A stretch of DNA of 13,019 bases from JACDAN01 sp035776735 (GCA_035776735.1 DASSSO010000155.1:1-13019); one strand, 5' to 3'. Shown: positions 7,201 through 13,019, counted from the stretch's first letter. Program-made: numbers and translations. Notes: a model not told the origin generated them from the letters alone.

Positions 7201-7587
7201 ATCCGGCGCGCCGCCGACCTCGACGCCTACATCGCGAAGGTGACCGACGAGAAGACGCGAGGTGTGCAGGCCGGAGTGACCGGCTGGTACGGCGTCCCGC
7301 GAACCGCAGCGTCCCTCCTCGAGCTCCTGCGGTGCGTGCCCCCCGATAACAGCTTCTTCTGCGACGAGCGCATCGACGCCCGAATCGAGCGGGCGCTCGA
7401 GATCCAAGCTAGCGACCCCGACGCCGCGATAGCGCTGTGGGCAAGGATCGAGCGGGACATCGTCGACCTCGCGCCCTGGGTGCCGCTGTTCACGCCCTCG
7501 CACGCCCACCTCGTCTCCAAGCGCGTGGGCAACTACCAGTTCAACCCCGAGTCGAGGCTCCTGTTTGACCAGCTCTGGGTGCGATAG
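4279..7587 (+). CDS. Chimeric one-component regulator: SARP-like wHTH, BTAD, TM helix, seven-bladed propeller, family 5 solute-binding domain
   Basis: This is a 1,102-residue protein. Residues 8-95 are an OmpR/SARP-type winged helix (KQRALLALLVLHAGEVVSTDGLI in two blocks, then VHIYVSRLRRALG, and GQGYVLRL in the wing). Residues 100-246 are the helical BTAD. One helix at 268-290, with RAPRRSG before and RDDD after, predicts DNA-binding in the cytoplasm and the rest outside. Residues 305-580 hold seven VWV-type strands at 337, 377, 417, 457, 497, 537 and 577, exactly 40 apart: a YVTN-like propeller. Residues 600-1100 resemble ABC-transporter solute-binding protein family 5 (oligopeptide type), with IRYSDGTLVRASDF, STGPYMIESY and VRRAVNYAVDR. 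All six cysteines (704, 709, 898, 912, 1019, 1028) lie in this last domain, which fits export. TTG 4279 is the first start after an in-frame TGA at 4270. The ligand is unknown. Confidence 0.9.
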   Translation: MADEDTLEFRVLGSFEVFERERPLDVGAGKQRALLALLVLHAGEVVSTDGLIDALWGERPPPSAPNSVHIYVSRLRRALGNGRLETRGQGYVLRLEAEELDLARFEKLLVEGRELLAGGEAAGAVEMLRAALALWRGSPLSDFTSEEFAQGEIARLDELRLSALEERIEADLALSRQAELVPELEALVREHPLRERLRAQLMLALYRSGRQAEALEAYQQARSMLREELGLEPGRVLQELERAILRQDAELDPPERAFRVAVRAPRRSGALIAIGAAVLLLAAVAVAGIEIARDDDPGLAAASPNAVAAIDAGSNRLVADVPVGNGPTSVAVGEGSVWVTNALDRTVSRIDPELGSVVQRIDVGGDPGGIAVGAGAVWVANSLDGTVSRIDPVTNRVVQTIPVGVTPTALAVNGRALWVTSAEERNLTRIDVVRGRVVGRIATDALGRAIAVGGGSIWVTDGSTRRVVRIDARRGSVLGRVSVGNGPTGIAFGDGFVWVVNSLDGTVSRIDPERDVVTATIPVGEGPDGIAVGSGFVWVSGEFSEEIARIDPDENVVVERVRIANRPKGLAISESRVWFAVQPSGVGHRGGRLVVAGHGLITGSIDPSYMSWAGTISSLSAAYDGLVGYARRGGSEGTQIVPNLAVSLPVITAGEATYEFRLRPRIRYSDGTLVRASDFRRAFERAFGTGLLGREVPLEGTEACTTGSCDLSRGIRANDASRTIVFHLRRPDSEFLRTLTIVAPIPRGTPDRDTRTRPVPSTGPYMIESYVPDRALTLIRNPYFRVWSSVARPNGFPDEIEFRLGGPRTGVPAVERGQVDVAVFPLDRQDIQEELDAFRAQHPSQFHVHAEQATVLLFLNTTHAPFEDVRVRRAVNYAVDRAAISESYGGPTYAPPTCQLRPPGTVGFRRYCPYTAGPSRTGEWKAPDLRRARRVVAASGTRGMKVTVWTYPGFWESAAEGSVRALEQLGYRASIRRAADLDAYIAKVTDEKTRGVQAGVTGWYGVPRTAASLLELLRCVPPDNSFFCDERIDARIERALEIQASDPDAAIALWARIERDIVDLAPWVPLFTPSHAHLVSKRVGNYQFNPESRLLFDQLWVR

Positions 7588-7830
7588 CTACAGGTCGACA
7601 TCCTCGCCGTTCGAGTTGCTGACGTGGCCTGCAAGCGCACTAGAAACAGGTCTCATACTGCATAGTCCCGAGGTCGTTCGCTGAGGAGGCAACACTGCAT
7701 CCCGCACTCATCCCGCGGGAGGCCGCCGGAAGCTCCCGTCCATCCCCGCGAATCCCCGCAACGACGGTCGAAAGACGCCGCTCACGGCGGGAATCCCCGC
7801 AGATTCCCGCGCAGCCCGGAAGCGCCAAGA
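7588..7830. other. Intergenic region with CCCGC-rich repeats and a hairpin
   Basis: I see no gene in this stretch. It holds repeated CCCGC boxes, including the 11-bp GAATCCCCGCA at both 7750-7760 and 7791-7801. There is a perfect palindrome TCCCGCGGGA at 7711-7720. GCGGGAATC (7787-7795) pairs with GATTCCCGC (7802-7810) as a 9-bp stem with a 6-nt loop. The hairpin might end the regulator transcript but has no T tract and lies about 200 bp after the stop. Confidence 0.6.
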
Positions 7831-7877
7831 CCGGCCTGTCACGCCGGAGGTCGCGGGTTCGAGTTCCGTCGCTCCCG
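7831..7877 (+). pseudogene. Truncated tRNA-Asp (3' 47 nt only)
   Basis: The segment matches tRNA-Asp positions from the anticodon stem to the discriminator base with one change: T at 7865 where the intact gene has C2931, which turns a T-stem G-C pair into G-U. The 5' acceptor strand and D arm are absent; the sequence before it (AGCGCCAAGA) does not complete a cloverleaf. It is therefore a remnant or att-like duplication, not a working tRNA. Confidence 0.85.
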
Positions 7878-7879
7878 TA

Positions 7880-7909
7880 GAAAACATCCTGCAAATCGGC
7901 ATATTCTGT
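7880..7909 (+). repeat. Copy 3 of the 29-30 nt repeated motif
   Basis: It occupies the same place behind the tRNA fragment as copy 1 does behind the intact tRNA and differs from it at four positions. Confidence 0.7.
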
Positions 7910-7992
7910 TGCCTGACGGGACGCGGACGACCGCCGGCTTTCCAACCGGTCAGCGGTCATCTCGCACCCGAACTCCGACGCGGCGCGCTTCC

Positions 7993-8021
7993 GAAACATG
8001 CTGCAAATCGCAATGTTCTGT
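7993..8021 (+). repeat. Copy 4 of the 29-30 nt repeated motif
   Basis: It reads GAAACATGCTGCAAATCG followed by CAATGTTCTGT and starts 113 bp after copy 3, nearly the 115-bp spacing seen between copies 1 and 2. Confidence 0.7.
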
Positions 8022-8061
8022 CGTCGGGGCGCGGTCATCCCGCACAGATCCCGCGAGCGGA

Positions 8062-8167
8062 TACGGCGAGCGGACGCGCCACCCCACCTCCGGGGCGTTT
8101 AACGGCAACGGGGCCTGCTTCGGGGGAGGCCGCGATCGGTGGACAGTGCCCGTCCTTGTACACGCGC
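8062..8167. other. Intergenic remainder with no recognised element
   Basis: I see no gene, RNA or clear repeat in this GC-rich stretch between the end of direct repeat copy B and the hairpin that follows the Sensor/2TM gene. Confidence 0.5.
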
Positions 8168-8202
8168 CAGAGACCTGCGGCTGGCGGGCCCGCAGGTCTC
8201 TG
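8168..8202 (-). terminator. Hairpin after the Sensor/2TM gene, probable terminator
   Basis: CAGAGACCTGCGG (8168-8180) and CCGCAGGTCTCTG (8190-8202) form a perfect 13-bp stem with a 9-nt loop, 17 bp after the minus-strand stop codon. No T tract follows in the minus direction. Confidence 0.6.
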
Positions 8203-8218
8203 ACGACGTGCGTTTGGA

Positions 8219-9301
8219 CTAAGCCGGGGCGCGAGCTGTCGAGGCCTCGGGGTGACGTCGCCTGCCCGCCAGGACGATGACGGCGTGGATCCCGAGGGGG
8301 ATCGCAAGCCCGAAGAGCACCCAGCCCGGCCAGTAGTAGCCCTGGCTCGTCACCGCCCAGAGGAGCGTGAGGAAGACGCCAAGGGCGGCCACGATGCCGG
8401 CGTGGATCGCCAGCCCGCGCGCGGCCGCGCTGGCCTTCCCGAACGCCTCGTCGACGAACTCGACCCAGGCGTGAATCGCCAGGATGAGGCCGAGCGGGAG
8501 CATCACCCACTCCGGCCAGAAGTAGCCGGCGCCGGCGGAGTGCCAGACGACGACCTGGCTGAGAACCAGTGCCAGCACCGCGCCTGCGTGGAACGCGAGC
8601 ACCCGACGATGTGCCCGCCGCTGCGTGGCGGACGTTCGGGCGTCCATCCTTGGCTTGGACGCGCGGATGCACGGCTTCCCGGGGACCGCGGACGATCGGA
8701 CAGCTGGCCTCCCAGTGAGCAGGCTCCGCACCTGCCAGGCGGACACCCCGGCGAACAGGCGGGTGCACCAGCCCGCGGCCACGAGTGCCACGAGTCCGGG
8801 GAGCACGAACAGCAGGGATCGCCCGAACGTGTCGAAGTGCCAGGAGCCCAGGTTCATCTCCGCCCAGCGATACCAGGCTGGGTAGGTGATCCACCACGCG
8901 CCGAGCGCGATCAGAGAGAGCTGCGCGACGGCCAGCGCGAAGCCGACACCCATGCGCAGGACGAGGTATGTCTGCTGCCGCCAGAACGACTCGTCGACGA
9001 GCACCGCCTTCGCGCGCCCCCAGAACCATTGGCCTCCGGATGAGATCGGCGGCTCGGCCGTGACCTCGACCAGCGAGCGGGAGAGCCCGGCATCCGCGCG
9101 GGCGAGGAGCCCGATCGCACCGCGGTAGCCGACGAGGACGGGGACGACGAGGGGCGTGATCGCGAGCACGGCCACGGCGATCCAGCCGGTGAGCACGACG
9201 GCGAGCACGACGGCGGCGATCGGGATCGCGGCCGCCACGAAGAGCAAGTCGCGGTACGTGCGGGCCTGGAACAGCGGTCGGAAGGGGAGCGTGAGGAACA
9301 T
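8219..9301 (-). CDS. Membrane protein: Sensor-like domain plus tandem 2TM domains
   Basis: The 360-residue polytopic membrane protein has two parts. Residues 1-195 resemble the 'putative sensor' membrane domain (Pfam Sensor type) often fused to actinobacterial histidine kinases: four hydrophobic helices (about 18-38, 40-58, 115-138, 160-178) around a soluble loop. After a basic linker (200-232), two similar 2TM units follow. One is at about 233-283 (FHAGAVLALVLSQVV, then GYFWPEWVMLPLGLILAIHAW in two pieces) and the other at about 295-345 (IHAGIVAALGVFLTLLW, GYYWPGWVLFGLAIPLGIHA). Each pairs an H-A-G helix with a G-Y-(F/Y)-W-P-x-W turn and a closing IHA. The start ATG 9301 has AAGGAG 6 nt upstream. 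The gene lies downstream of the MMPL gene in the same direction, with a hairpin between. No enzymatic domain is present; sensing or a partner role in the nearby kinase system is inferred. Confidence 0.8.
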   Translation of the reverse strand: MFLTLPFRPLFQARTYRDLLFVAAAIPIAAVVLAVVLTGWIAVAVLAITPLVVPVLVGYRGAIGLLARADAGLSRSLVEVTAEPPISSGGQWFWGRAKAVLVDESFWRQQTYLVLRMGVGFALAVAQLSLIALGAWWITYPAWYRWAEMNLGSWHFDTFGRSLLFVLPGLVALVAAGWCTRLFAGVSAWQVRSLLTGRPAVRSSAVPGKPCIRASKPRMDARTSATQRRAHRRVLAFHAGAVLALVLSQVVVWHSAGAGYFWPEWVMLPLGLILAIHAWVEFVDEAFGKASAAARGLAIHAGIVAALGVFLTLLWAVTSQGYYWPGWVLFGLAIPLGIHAVIVLAGRRRHPEASTARAPA

Positions 9302-9328
9302 CGTCTTCTCCTTTTCTCGAGAGGTGGT

Positions 9329-9355
9329 GGCCCCCGGCCGTCGCGGCCGGGGGCC
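9329..9355 (-). terminator. 12-bp GC hairpin between MMPL and Sensor/2TM genes
   Basis: GGCCCCCGGCCG (9329-9340) and CGGCCGGGGGCC (9344-9355) form a perfect 12-bp stem with a TCG loop, 10 bp after the MMPL stop and just upstream of the next gene's Shine-Dalgarno. It probably terminates or attenuates minus-strand transcription; no T tract follows in that direction. Confidence 0.65.
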
Positions 9356-9365
9356 TTCTCATGCG

Positions 9366-11588
9366 TTACGCAGATGCGGAAGCCGGCTCCGGCTGCGGTT
9401 CGGCGACCGGCTCGTGATGCTCGAGCCTCGGCAGCCACTCGAGCCAGCTCGGCAGGTACCAGTTCCACTCGCCGAGCAGCTTCATCGTCGCCGGCAGGAG
9501 CACCGCACGGACGATCGTCGCGTCGATCAGGATCGCGACCGCGAGCCCGACGCCGAACTGCTTGAAGAACAGCATCGAGAGCGTGCCGAAGATCGCGAAC
9601 ACGAGGACCATCACGGCCGCAGCGCTTGTGACGACCCCCGCGGTGGACTTGATCCCTCGCGAGATCGCGTCGTCCATGCTCGCGCCCGCGAGGAACGTCT
9701 CGCGGATCCGGCTGAGGATGAAGACGTGGTAGTCCATCGAGAGGCCGAACAGGATCACGAACAGCAGCAGCGGCACCACAGCCTCAATCCCGTCTGCGGA
9801 GCTGACGCCGAGCAGGCCCCTGCCGACCCCGTGCTGGAAGACGAGCACCAGCGCCCCGTAAGCGGCGGCAACGGAGAGCAGGTTGAGCAGGATCGCCTTG
9901 ACCGCGATCACGATCGAGCGGAACGCGACCAGCATCAACGCGAAGGCGAACAGGAGGACGAAGCTGACGACCGGCAGCAGGTTCGACTTCAGCTCGTCCG
10001 CAGAGTCCCTCCACTCTGCGGTCTGCCCGGTGACGCCGGCTTCGGCGTCTGGAAGAGCACCGACCGTCTCGGGAACGATCTCGTCGCGCAACAGGCGGAA
10101 CGAGGCGTTCGAGGCCGCGTCGGTTCCGTTCCCTGCGATCGGCACGCTGATGTTTGCGACCGTGCCCGCCTTGTTGACGTCGACGGTGATCGGCTCGAAT
10201 GCGCGGCCGCTCGCAAGCGCCCGCCGCTGAACCTGCGCGATCGCGTCCCGCATCGCCGGCGTACGCACGCTCGGCGCCTTGACGACGACGTTCGCGGGGA
10301 GCGCCGAGCCGGGAAACGCCTGCTGCATTCGCTTATACGTCTTGATCGCGTCGAGCGACGCCGGAAACGATTCCGGGCCCTGAGGCGCGATGTGCAGCTG
10401 CAGCGCCGGCGCGGCGAGCGCCAGCAGCAGCCCCGCGGCGAGGGCCGCCGACAGCACGGGCCGGCGCAGGACGCGGTCGACGATCGCGCCCCAGATCGGC
10501 TCGTCGCCGTCGTCACGGCGAAGCCGGCCGACGAGCGGGACGCGCAGCCGGTCGACGTTGTCGCCGAGCCTCGAGAGCAGGGCGGGAAGCACGGTCAGCG
10601 AGCCCAGCACCGCGACGGCGACGACGAGGATCGTCGCGACGGCAAGAGAGGAGAAGGTCGCGTAGCCGGTCAGGAGCATGCCCGCCATCGCGACCATCAC
10701 GGTCAGGCCGGAGATGAGCACCGACCGTCCGGAAGTGGCGGCGGCGGCCTCGAGCGCGGCGCGTTCGCTGCGCCCGGCGGCGCGTTCTTGGCGCTCGCGC
10801 TTCAAGTAGAACATCGAGTAGTCGACACCGACCGCGAGCCCGATCAGGAGCACCATCGCGTAGGCCTGGTCGGCCACCGGCAGGAGACTGCTTGGGAGCG
10901 CGATCAGACCGAAGGTCGCGAAGACGGCAGTCAGCCCGAGCAGCAGCGGGATGCCAGCCGCGACGAGCGCGCCGAACGCGATCACGAGGATGACGAGCGT
11001 GATCGGCAGCGACAGGAGCCCGGCCTTGCCGAGGTCTTCCCCGTACGCCGTCACGACTTCCTTCTCCACGCTGGCGTCCCCGAACTCGCCGATGAAGAAC
11101 CCGGGATGAGCGCGCTGCGCGGCGGCGACCGCGTCGAGGACCGGGTCGATCTTGTCGACTGCGTCGTCCTTGTCGCCGCGGACGTCGAACTCGACGAGAG
11201 CGGAGCGCCCGTCCTTCGCGATCTGGTCCGCGTTGCCGCGGGCGAGCGGCGAGCGAACGTTCTGCACGACGCCGAGCTTCGAGACGCCTGCGACGACGTC
11301 CTCGACCGCGGAGTCGAAGGCCGGCGTGCCGGCCCGATGCGAGCGGCTCTGGATCAGGACGCTCTCGCCCGCCGGCTGCTCGAAGCCGGCGTCGAGGATG
11401 GCGTCCATGCGGCCCGACTCGCCGGGCCCTGGCTTGCCCGTATCGATCATCGTCGTGCCGACCATTCCGCCGAACATGAAGGCGGCGACGACGAACGCGA
11501 GCCAGCCGAAGGTGGCGGTCTTCCAGTGGGCTGCGCTCCAGCGGCCCATCCGGGCCGCGAGGTTGCGATTGCGATGGAACATGTTCAT
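9366..11588 (-). CDS. MMPL/RND family transporter
   Basis: The 740-residue protein has the two-fold MMPL layout. There is a first helix at about 24-46, an extracytoplasmic loop at 47-185, and five helices at about 190-338. The second half starts with a helix at 376-398, then a loop at 399-533 and five helices at 536-700. Charged DY pairs occur in equivalent helices of both halves, Asp256-Tyr257 (AVGVDYSMF) and Asp619-Tyr620 (LSMDYHVF), which match the proton-relay pairs known for MmpL3. The family uses proton motive force to export lipids, siderophores or drugs; the substrate is not readable here. ATG 11588 has AGGAG 5 nt upstream. The tail is proline- and glutamate-rich (VAEPQPEPASASA). The 66-residue protein gene lies 30 bp upstream in the same operon. 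No MmpS partner is seen. Confidence 0.93.
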   Translation of the reverse strand: MNMFHRNRNLAARMGRWSAAHWKTATFGWLAFVVAAFMFGGMVGTTMIDTGKPGPGESGRMDAILDAGFEQPAGESVLIQSRSHRAGTPAFDSAVEDVVAGVSKLGVVQNVRSPLARGNADQIAKDGRSALVEFDVRGDKDDAVDKIDPVLDAVAAAQRAHPGFFIGEFGDASVEKEVVTAYGEDLGKAGLLSLPITLVILVIAFGALVAAGIPLLLGLTAVFATFGLIALPSSLLPVADQAYAMVLLIGLAVGVDYSMFYLKRERQERAAGRSERAALEAAAATSGRSVLISGLTVMVAMAGMLLTGYATFSSLAVATILVVAVAVLGSLTVLPALLSRLGDNVDRLRVPLVGRLRRDDGDEPIWGAIVDRVLRRPVLSAALAAGLLLALAAPALQLHIAPQGPESFPASLDAIKTYKRMQQAFPGSALPANVVVKAPSVRTPAMRDAIAQVQRRALASGRAFEPITVDVNKAGTVANISVPIAGNGTDAASNASFRLLRDEIVPETVGALPDAEAGVTGQTAEWRDSADELKSNLLPVVSFVLLFAFALMLVAFRSIVIAVKAILLNLLSVAAAYGALVLVFQHGVGRGLLGVSSADGIEAVVPLLLFVILFGLSMDYHVFILSRIRETFLAGASMDDAISRGIKSTAGVVTSAAAVMVLVFAIFGTLSMLFFKQFGVGLAVAILIDATIVRAVLLPATMKLLGEWNWYLPSWLEWLPRLEHHEPVAEPQPEPASASA

Positions 11589-11618
11589 GACTGCTCCTAT
11601 CCGATGAGGCCGGCGTGA

Positions 11619-11819
11619 CTAGGCCGCGTAGGCGAAGGGGTGGTAGAAGGCGTCGAGGGCACGCTCGGGGGCAACCGCGAACTGGAAGCTCTCTCCGAGC
11701 CGCGAGTCCTCGACGGAGACGGTCAACGCGTTCTTAGCCGGGTGCCAGAGCAAGAGGACGTGAACGCCGTCGCTCTGGCGGTCGGCCAGCTCACGCGTCT
11801 GCGAGGCGGTGTCGGACAT
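11619..11819 (-). CDS. Small conserved protein of unknown function, 66 residues
   Basis: A soluble protein with no signal peptide or membrane helix. After a polar N-terminus (SDTASQTRELADRQSD) come two strand-like blocks, VHVLLLWHPAKNALTVSVEDSR (in two pieces) and GESFQFAVAPERALDAFYHPFAYA. I recall similar short proteins ending in a DAFYHPFAYA-type motif in high-GC Gram-positive genomes, but know no function. ATG 11819 is chosen because AAGGAGG lies 4 nt upstream, the best Shine-Dalgarno in the window. A longer frame to 11852 would place this site inside the coding region. It is the first gene of the minus-strand unit, 30 bp before the MMPL gene, and is divergent from the kinase gene. Confidence 0.78.
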   Translation of the reverse strand: MSDTASQTRELADRQSDGVHVLLLWHPAKNALTVSVEDSRLGESFQFAVAPERALDAFYHPFAYAA

Positions 11820-11934
11820 GACTCCTCCTTGTGGCGCGGGGTCGAAGTGCATGTCCTGACGCTACGATCCGAGCCCTCGATCGTCGTCGGCCCCAGGGTG
11901 AATTCAGGCTGGTACCCGGCGACCATTCGCGCTT

Positions 11935-11946
11935 CTACTTAGGTAG
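11935..11946. promoter_or_regulatory. Imperfect palindrome between divergent genes, candidate operator
   Basis: CTACTTAGGTAG has CTAC/GTAG arms that are exact inverted repeats around TTAG. It lies in the 163-bp region between the 66-residue protein gene (minus) and the kinase gene (plus). Response regulators of the NarL/LuxR class bind such short AT-containing palindromes, so the cognate regulator may act here. This rests on position and symmetry only. Confidence 0.3.
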
Positions 11947-11970
11947 GAGGCGTTCGGCCAGGTCGCGCAG

Positions 11971-11976
11971 TACGTT
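11971..11976 (+). promoter_or_regulatory. Candidate -10 element for the kinase gene (leaderless)
   Basis: TACGTT fits the TANNNT pattern of -10 boxes and ends 6 nt before the GTG start at 11983, so the message would start at or near the start codon. No Shine-Dalgarno is found close to the GTG (the nearest purine run AGGTAGGAGG is over 30 nt away), which agrees with leaderless translation. Confidence 0.4.
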
Positions 11977-11982
11977 AGGCGC

Positions 11983-13019
11983 GTGACTCGGATCGAACAG
12001 GTCGCGCGCAGGTACTGGCTCGACGTGCTGGTCGTGCTTCTCGCGGCTTCGGCCGTGGTCGAGCTCCTGCTAACGCAAGACCAACCGAAGGCGCCGTCAA
12101 CGACGCTTTGGTTCCTGATACCGGCGGTTGCGATTCTCGCGCTGCCGACACTCGTTCGCCGCCGCTATCCCCTCGGCGCGGCGGCGGCGTTCTGGCTGCT
12201 TGGTGCAGCGATCTCGTTCGTCGACGGACGGCTGTTCGCGTCCATCGAAAGCCTCTACGTCCTCGGCCTCGTGATCTCGTTCATGCTCGGAAACCTGCCC
12301 AATCCCGCGCATGCGCGGATCGGCCTGGCCGTCGCGATCGGGAGTGCGGCGCTCGTCGTCTACAACATCCCCGAGAACACGATGGCCGAGGTCATCTTCG
12401 TCCCACTCGTGTTCGGCAGCTGCTGGCTCGCGGGCTACCTCATCCGTGAGCGCGCCGAGCGCGCGGAAGCGGCGGAGGTGCGCGCAGTGCTAGCCGAGCG
12501 CGAGCGCGAAGCAGCCGAGCGCGAGCGCGAGGCGGCCGCACGTGTTGCCGTCGCGGAGGAGCGGGCACGGATCGCGCGCGAGCTCCACGACGTGGTCGCG
12601 CACGCGGTCAGCATGATGGTGCTTCAAGTCGGCGCAGTCAGGCACAGCGTTCTCGAGGGCCAGGCCGTCGACGTCGAGGCGCTCCATGTGGCCGAGCGGA
12701 TGGGCCGCACGGCGCTGGCCGAGATGAGGCAACTACTTGGCGCGATGCGGCGAAACGGTGACGCCGTCGAGTTCGCACCGCAACCGGGCCTCGACGACCT
12801 CCAGGCACTGGTCGACGAGGTCGGCCGCGCCGGTCTCCCCGCACACCTGCATGTCGACGGTGACCCGATTCCGCTTTCACGCGCGCGCGGCCTCTCCGCC
12901 TACCGCATCGTCCAAGAGGGCATTACGAACGCCTTGAAGCACGCGAGCGCGGGGCAGGTCGACGTGACCCTTCGCTACGCGCAGGACGAGCTCGAGATCG
13001 AGGTGCGCGACGACGGGCG
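11983..13019 (+). CDS. Sensor histidine kinase of the HisKA_3 (NarL-partner) class, 3' partial
   Basis: The frame runs off the right edge after 345 codons. About five to six membrane helices fill residues 12-153, with short loops and no large extracytoplasmic sensor. A charged coiled coil follows (155-198), containing two AEREREA heptads. The HisKA_3 dimerisation and phosphoacceptor box is ERARIARELHDVVAHAVSMM, with His202 as phosphorylation site. The ATP-binding domain begins with the N box at 307-317 (YRIVQEGITNA, Asn316) and VRDDG at the edge. GTG 11983 is the only start after an in-frame TAG at 11944. Kinases of this class phosphorylate NarL/LuxR-type response regulators, usually encoded right downstream. 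Control of the divergent MMPL unit is inferred from gene order. Confidence 0.92.
   Translation, partial: MTRIEQVARRYWLDVLVVLLAASAVVELLLTQDQPKAPSTTLWFLIPAVAILALPTLVRRRYPLGAAAAFWLLGAAISFVDGRLFASIESLYVLGLVISFMLGNLPNPAHARIGLAVAIGSAALVVYNIPENTMAEVIFVPLVFGSCWLAGYLIRERAERAEAAEVRAVLAEREREAAEREREAAARVAVAEERARIARELHDVVAHAVSMMVLQVGAVRHSVLEGQAVDVEALHVAERMGRTALAEMRQLLGAMRRNGDAVEFAPQPGLDDLQALVDEVGRAGLPAHLHVDGDPIPLSRARGLSAYRIVQEGITNALKHASAGQVDVTLRYAQDELEIEVRDDG

Larger units (their letters stand above)
7831..8061 (+). repeat. Direct repeat copy B (tRNA-Asp fragment plus flank)
   Basis: It aligns with 2897-3143: 78 of the first 83 positions are identical, then patchier similarity continues to the shared CAGATCCCGC-AGCGGA block. 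The two copies lie 4,934 bp apart and bracket the secreted-protein operon and the chimeric regulator. The copies could be attachment-site scars of an island, or two members of a dispersed family that sits behind tRNA genes. No integrase or transposase is visible between them. Confidence 0.85.

Noticed and set aside
2944..7830. Integrase or transposase gene inside the bracketed segment
   Set aside because: I looked for tyrosine recombinase and DDE motifs in both strands and saw none; all coding capacity is explained by the three genes listed.
7831..7877. Second functional tRNA-Asp
   Set aside because: The 5' acceptor and D arm are missing and the preceding bases cannot replace them.
2946..8021. 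CRISPR array
   Set aside because: The repeated motif is degenerate, has only four copies in two distant pairs, and the roughly 85-bp intervals are themselves repeated between pairs instead of being unique spacers; no cas genes.
7640..8038. Minus-strand frame containing GSDGTRTRDLRRDRP
   Set aside because: It is the well-known false protein made by reading a tRNA and its flank on the antisense strand.
9156..11618. 820-codon plus-strand frame
   Set aside because: Antisense shadow of the MMPL gene; its translation is charge-rich with no domain, while the minus strand gives a complete transporter with a Shine-Dalgarno.

Overview
The window is high-GC DNA with very dense, short-spaced genes. The gene families point to an actinomycete-related bacterium: a MarP-type membrane serine protease, a SARP/AfsR-like BTAD regulator, an MMPL transporter beside a NarL-type sensor kinase, and several GTG/TTG starts. 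The flavour is that of deep-branching soil Actinomycetota such as Thermoleophilia. The lineage is an inference from family content; no phylogenetic marker is complete here.

Left part (1-2943), ordinary chromosome. The C-terminal reductase part of a methylenetetrahydrofolate reductase-type protein runs in from the left edge and ends tail-to-tail, sharing a CTAG, with a GNAT acetyltransferase. The GNAT gene lies 1 nt downstream of a MarP-like protease gene on the minus strand. A SnoaL/NTF2-like gene diverges from the protease across 24 bp, and a tRNA-Asp(GTC) follows it.

Middle part (2944-8218), bracketed by two diverged direct repeats of about 230-250 bp. The left repeat starts inside tRNA-Asp. 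The right one starts with a 47-nt fragment of the 3' part of the same tRNA. This is the geometry of a tRNA-targeted island or an old att scar, but no integrase gene is visible. Inside are a translationally coupled minus-strand pair (small two-helix membrane protein and a secreted HAWIWKHNP-type protein) and, divergently, a 1,102-residue regulator. The regulator joins a SARP-like DNA-binding domain and BTAD to one transmembrane helix, a seven-bladed propeller with an exact 40-residue period, and a family 5 solute-binding domain. Its promoter region carries four CTTG direct repeats at 11, 10 and 11 bp, the pattern bound by SARP proteins, so autoregulation is plausible.

Right part (8219-13019), a membrane stress or export module. 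Three minus-strand genes encode a 66-residue cytoplasmic protein, an MMPL/RND transporter and a Sensor-plus-tandem-2TM membrane protein. They diverge from a HisKA_3 sensor kinase that runs off the right edge. The cognate response regulator is probably just outside the window. Several strong GC hairpins without T tracts lie at gene ends.
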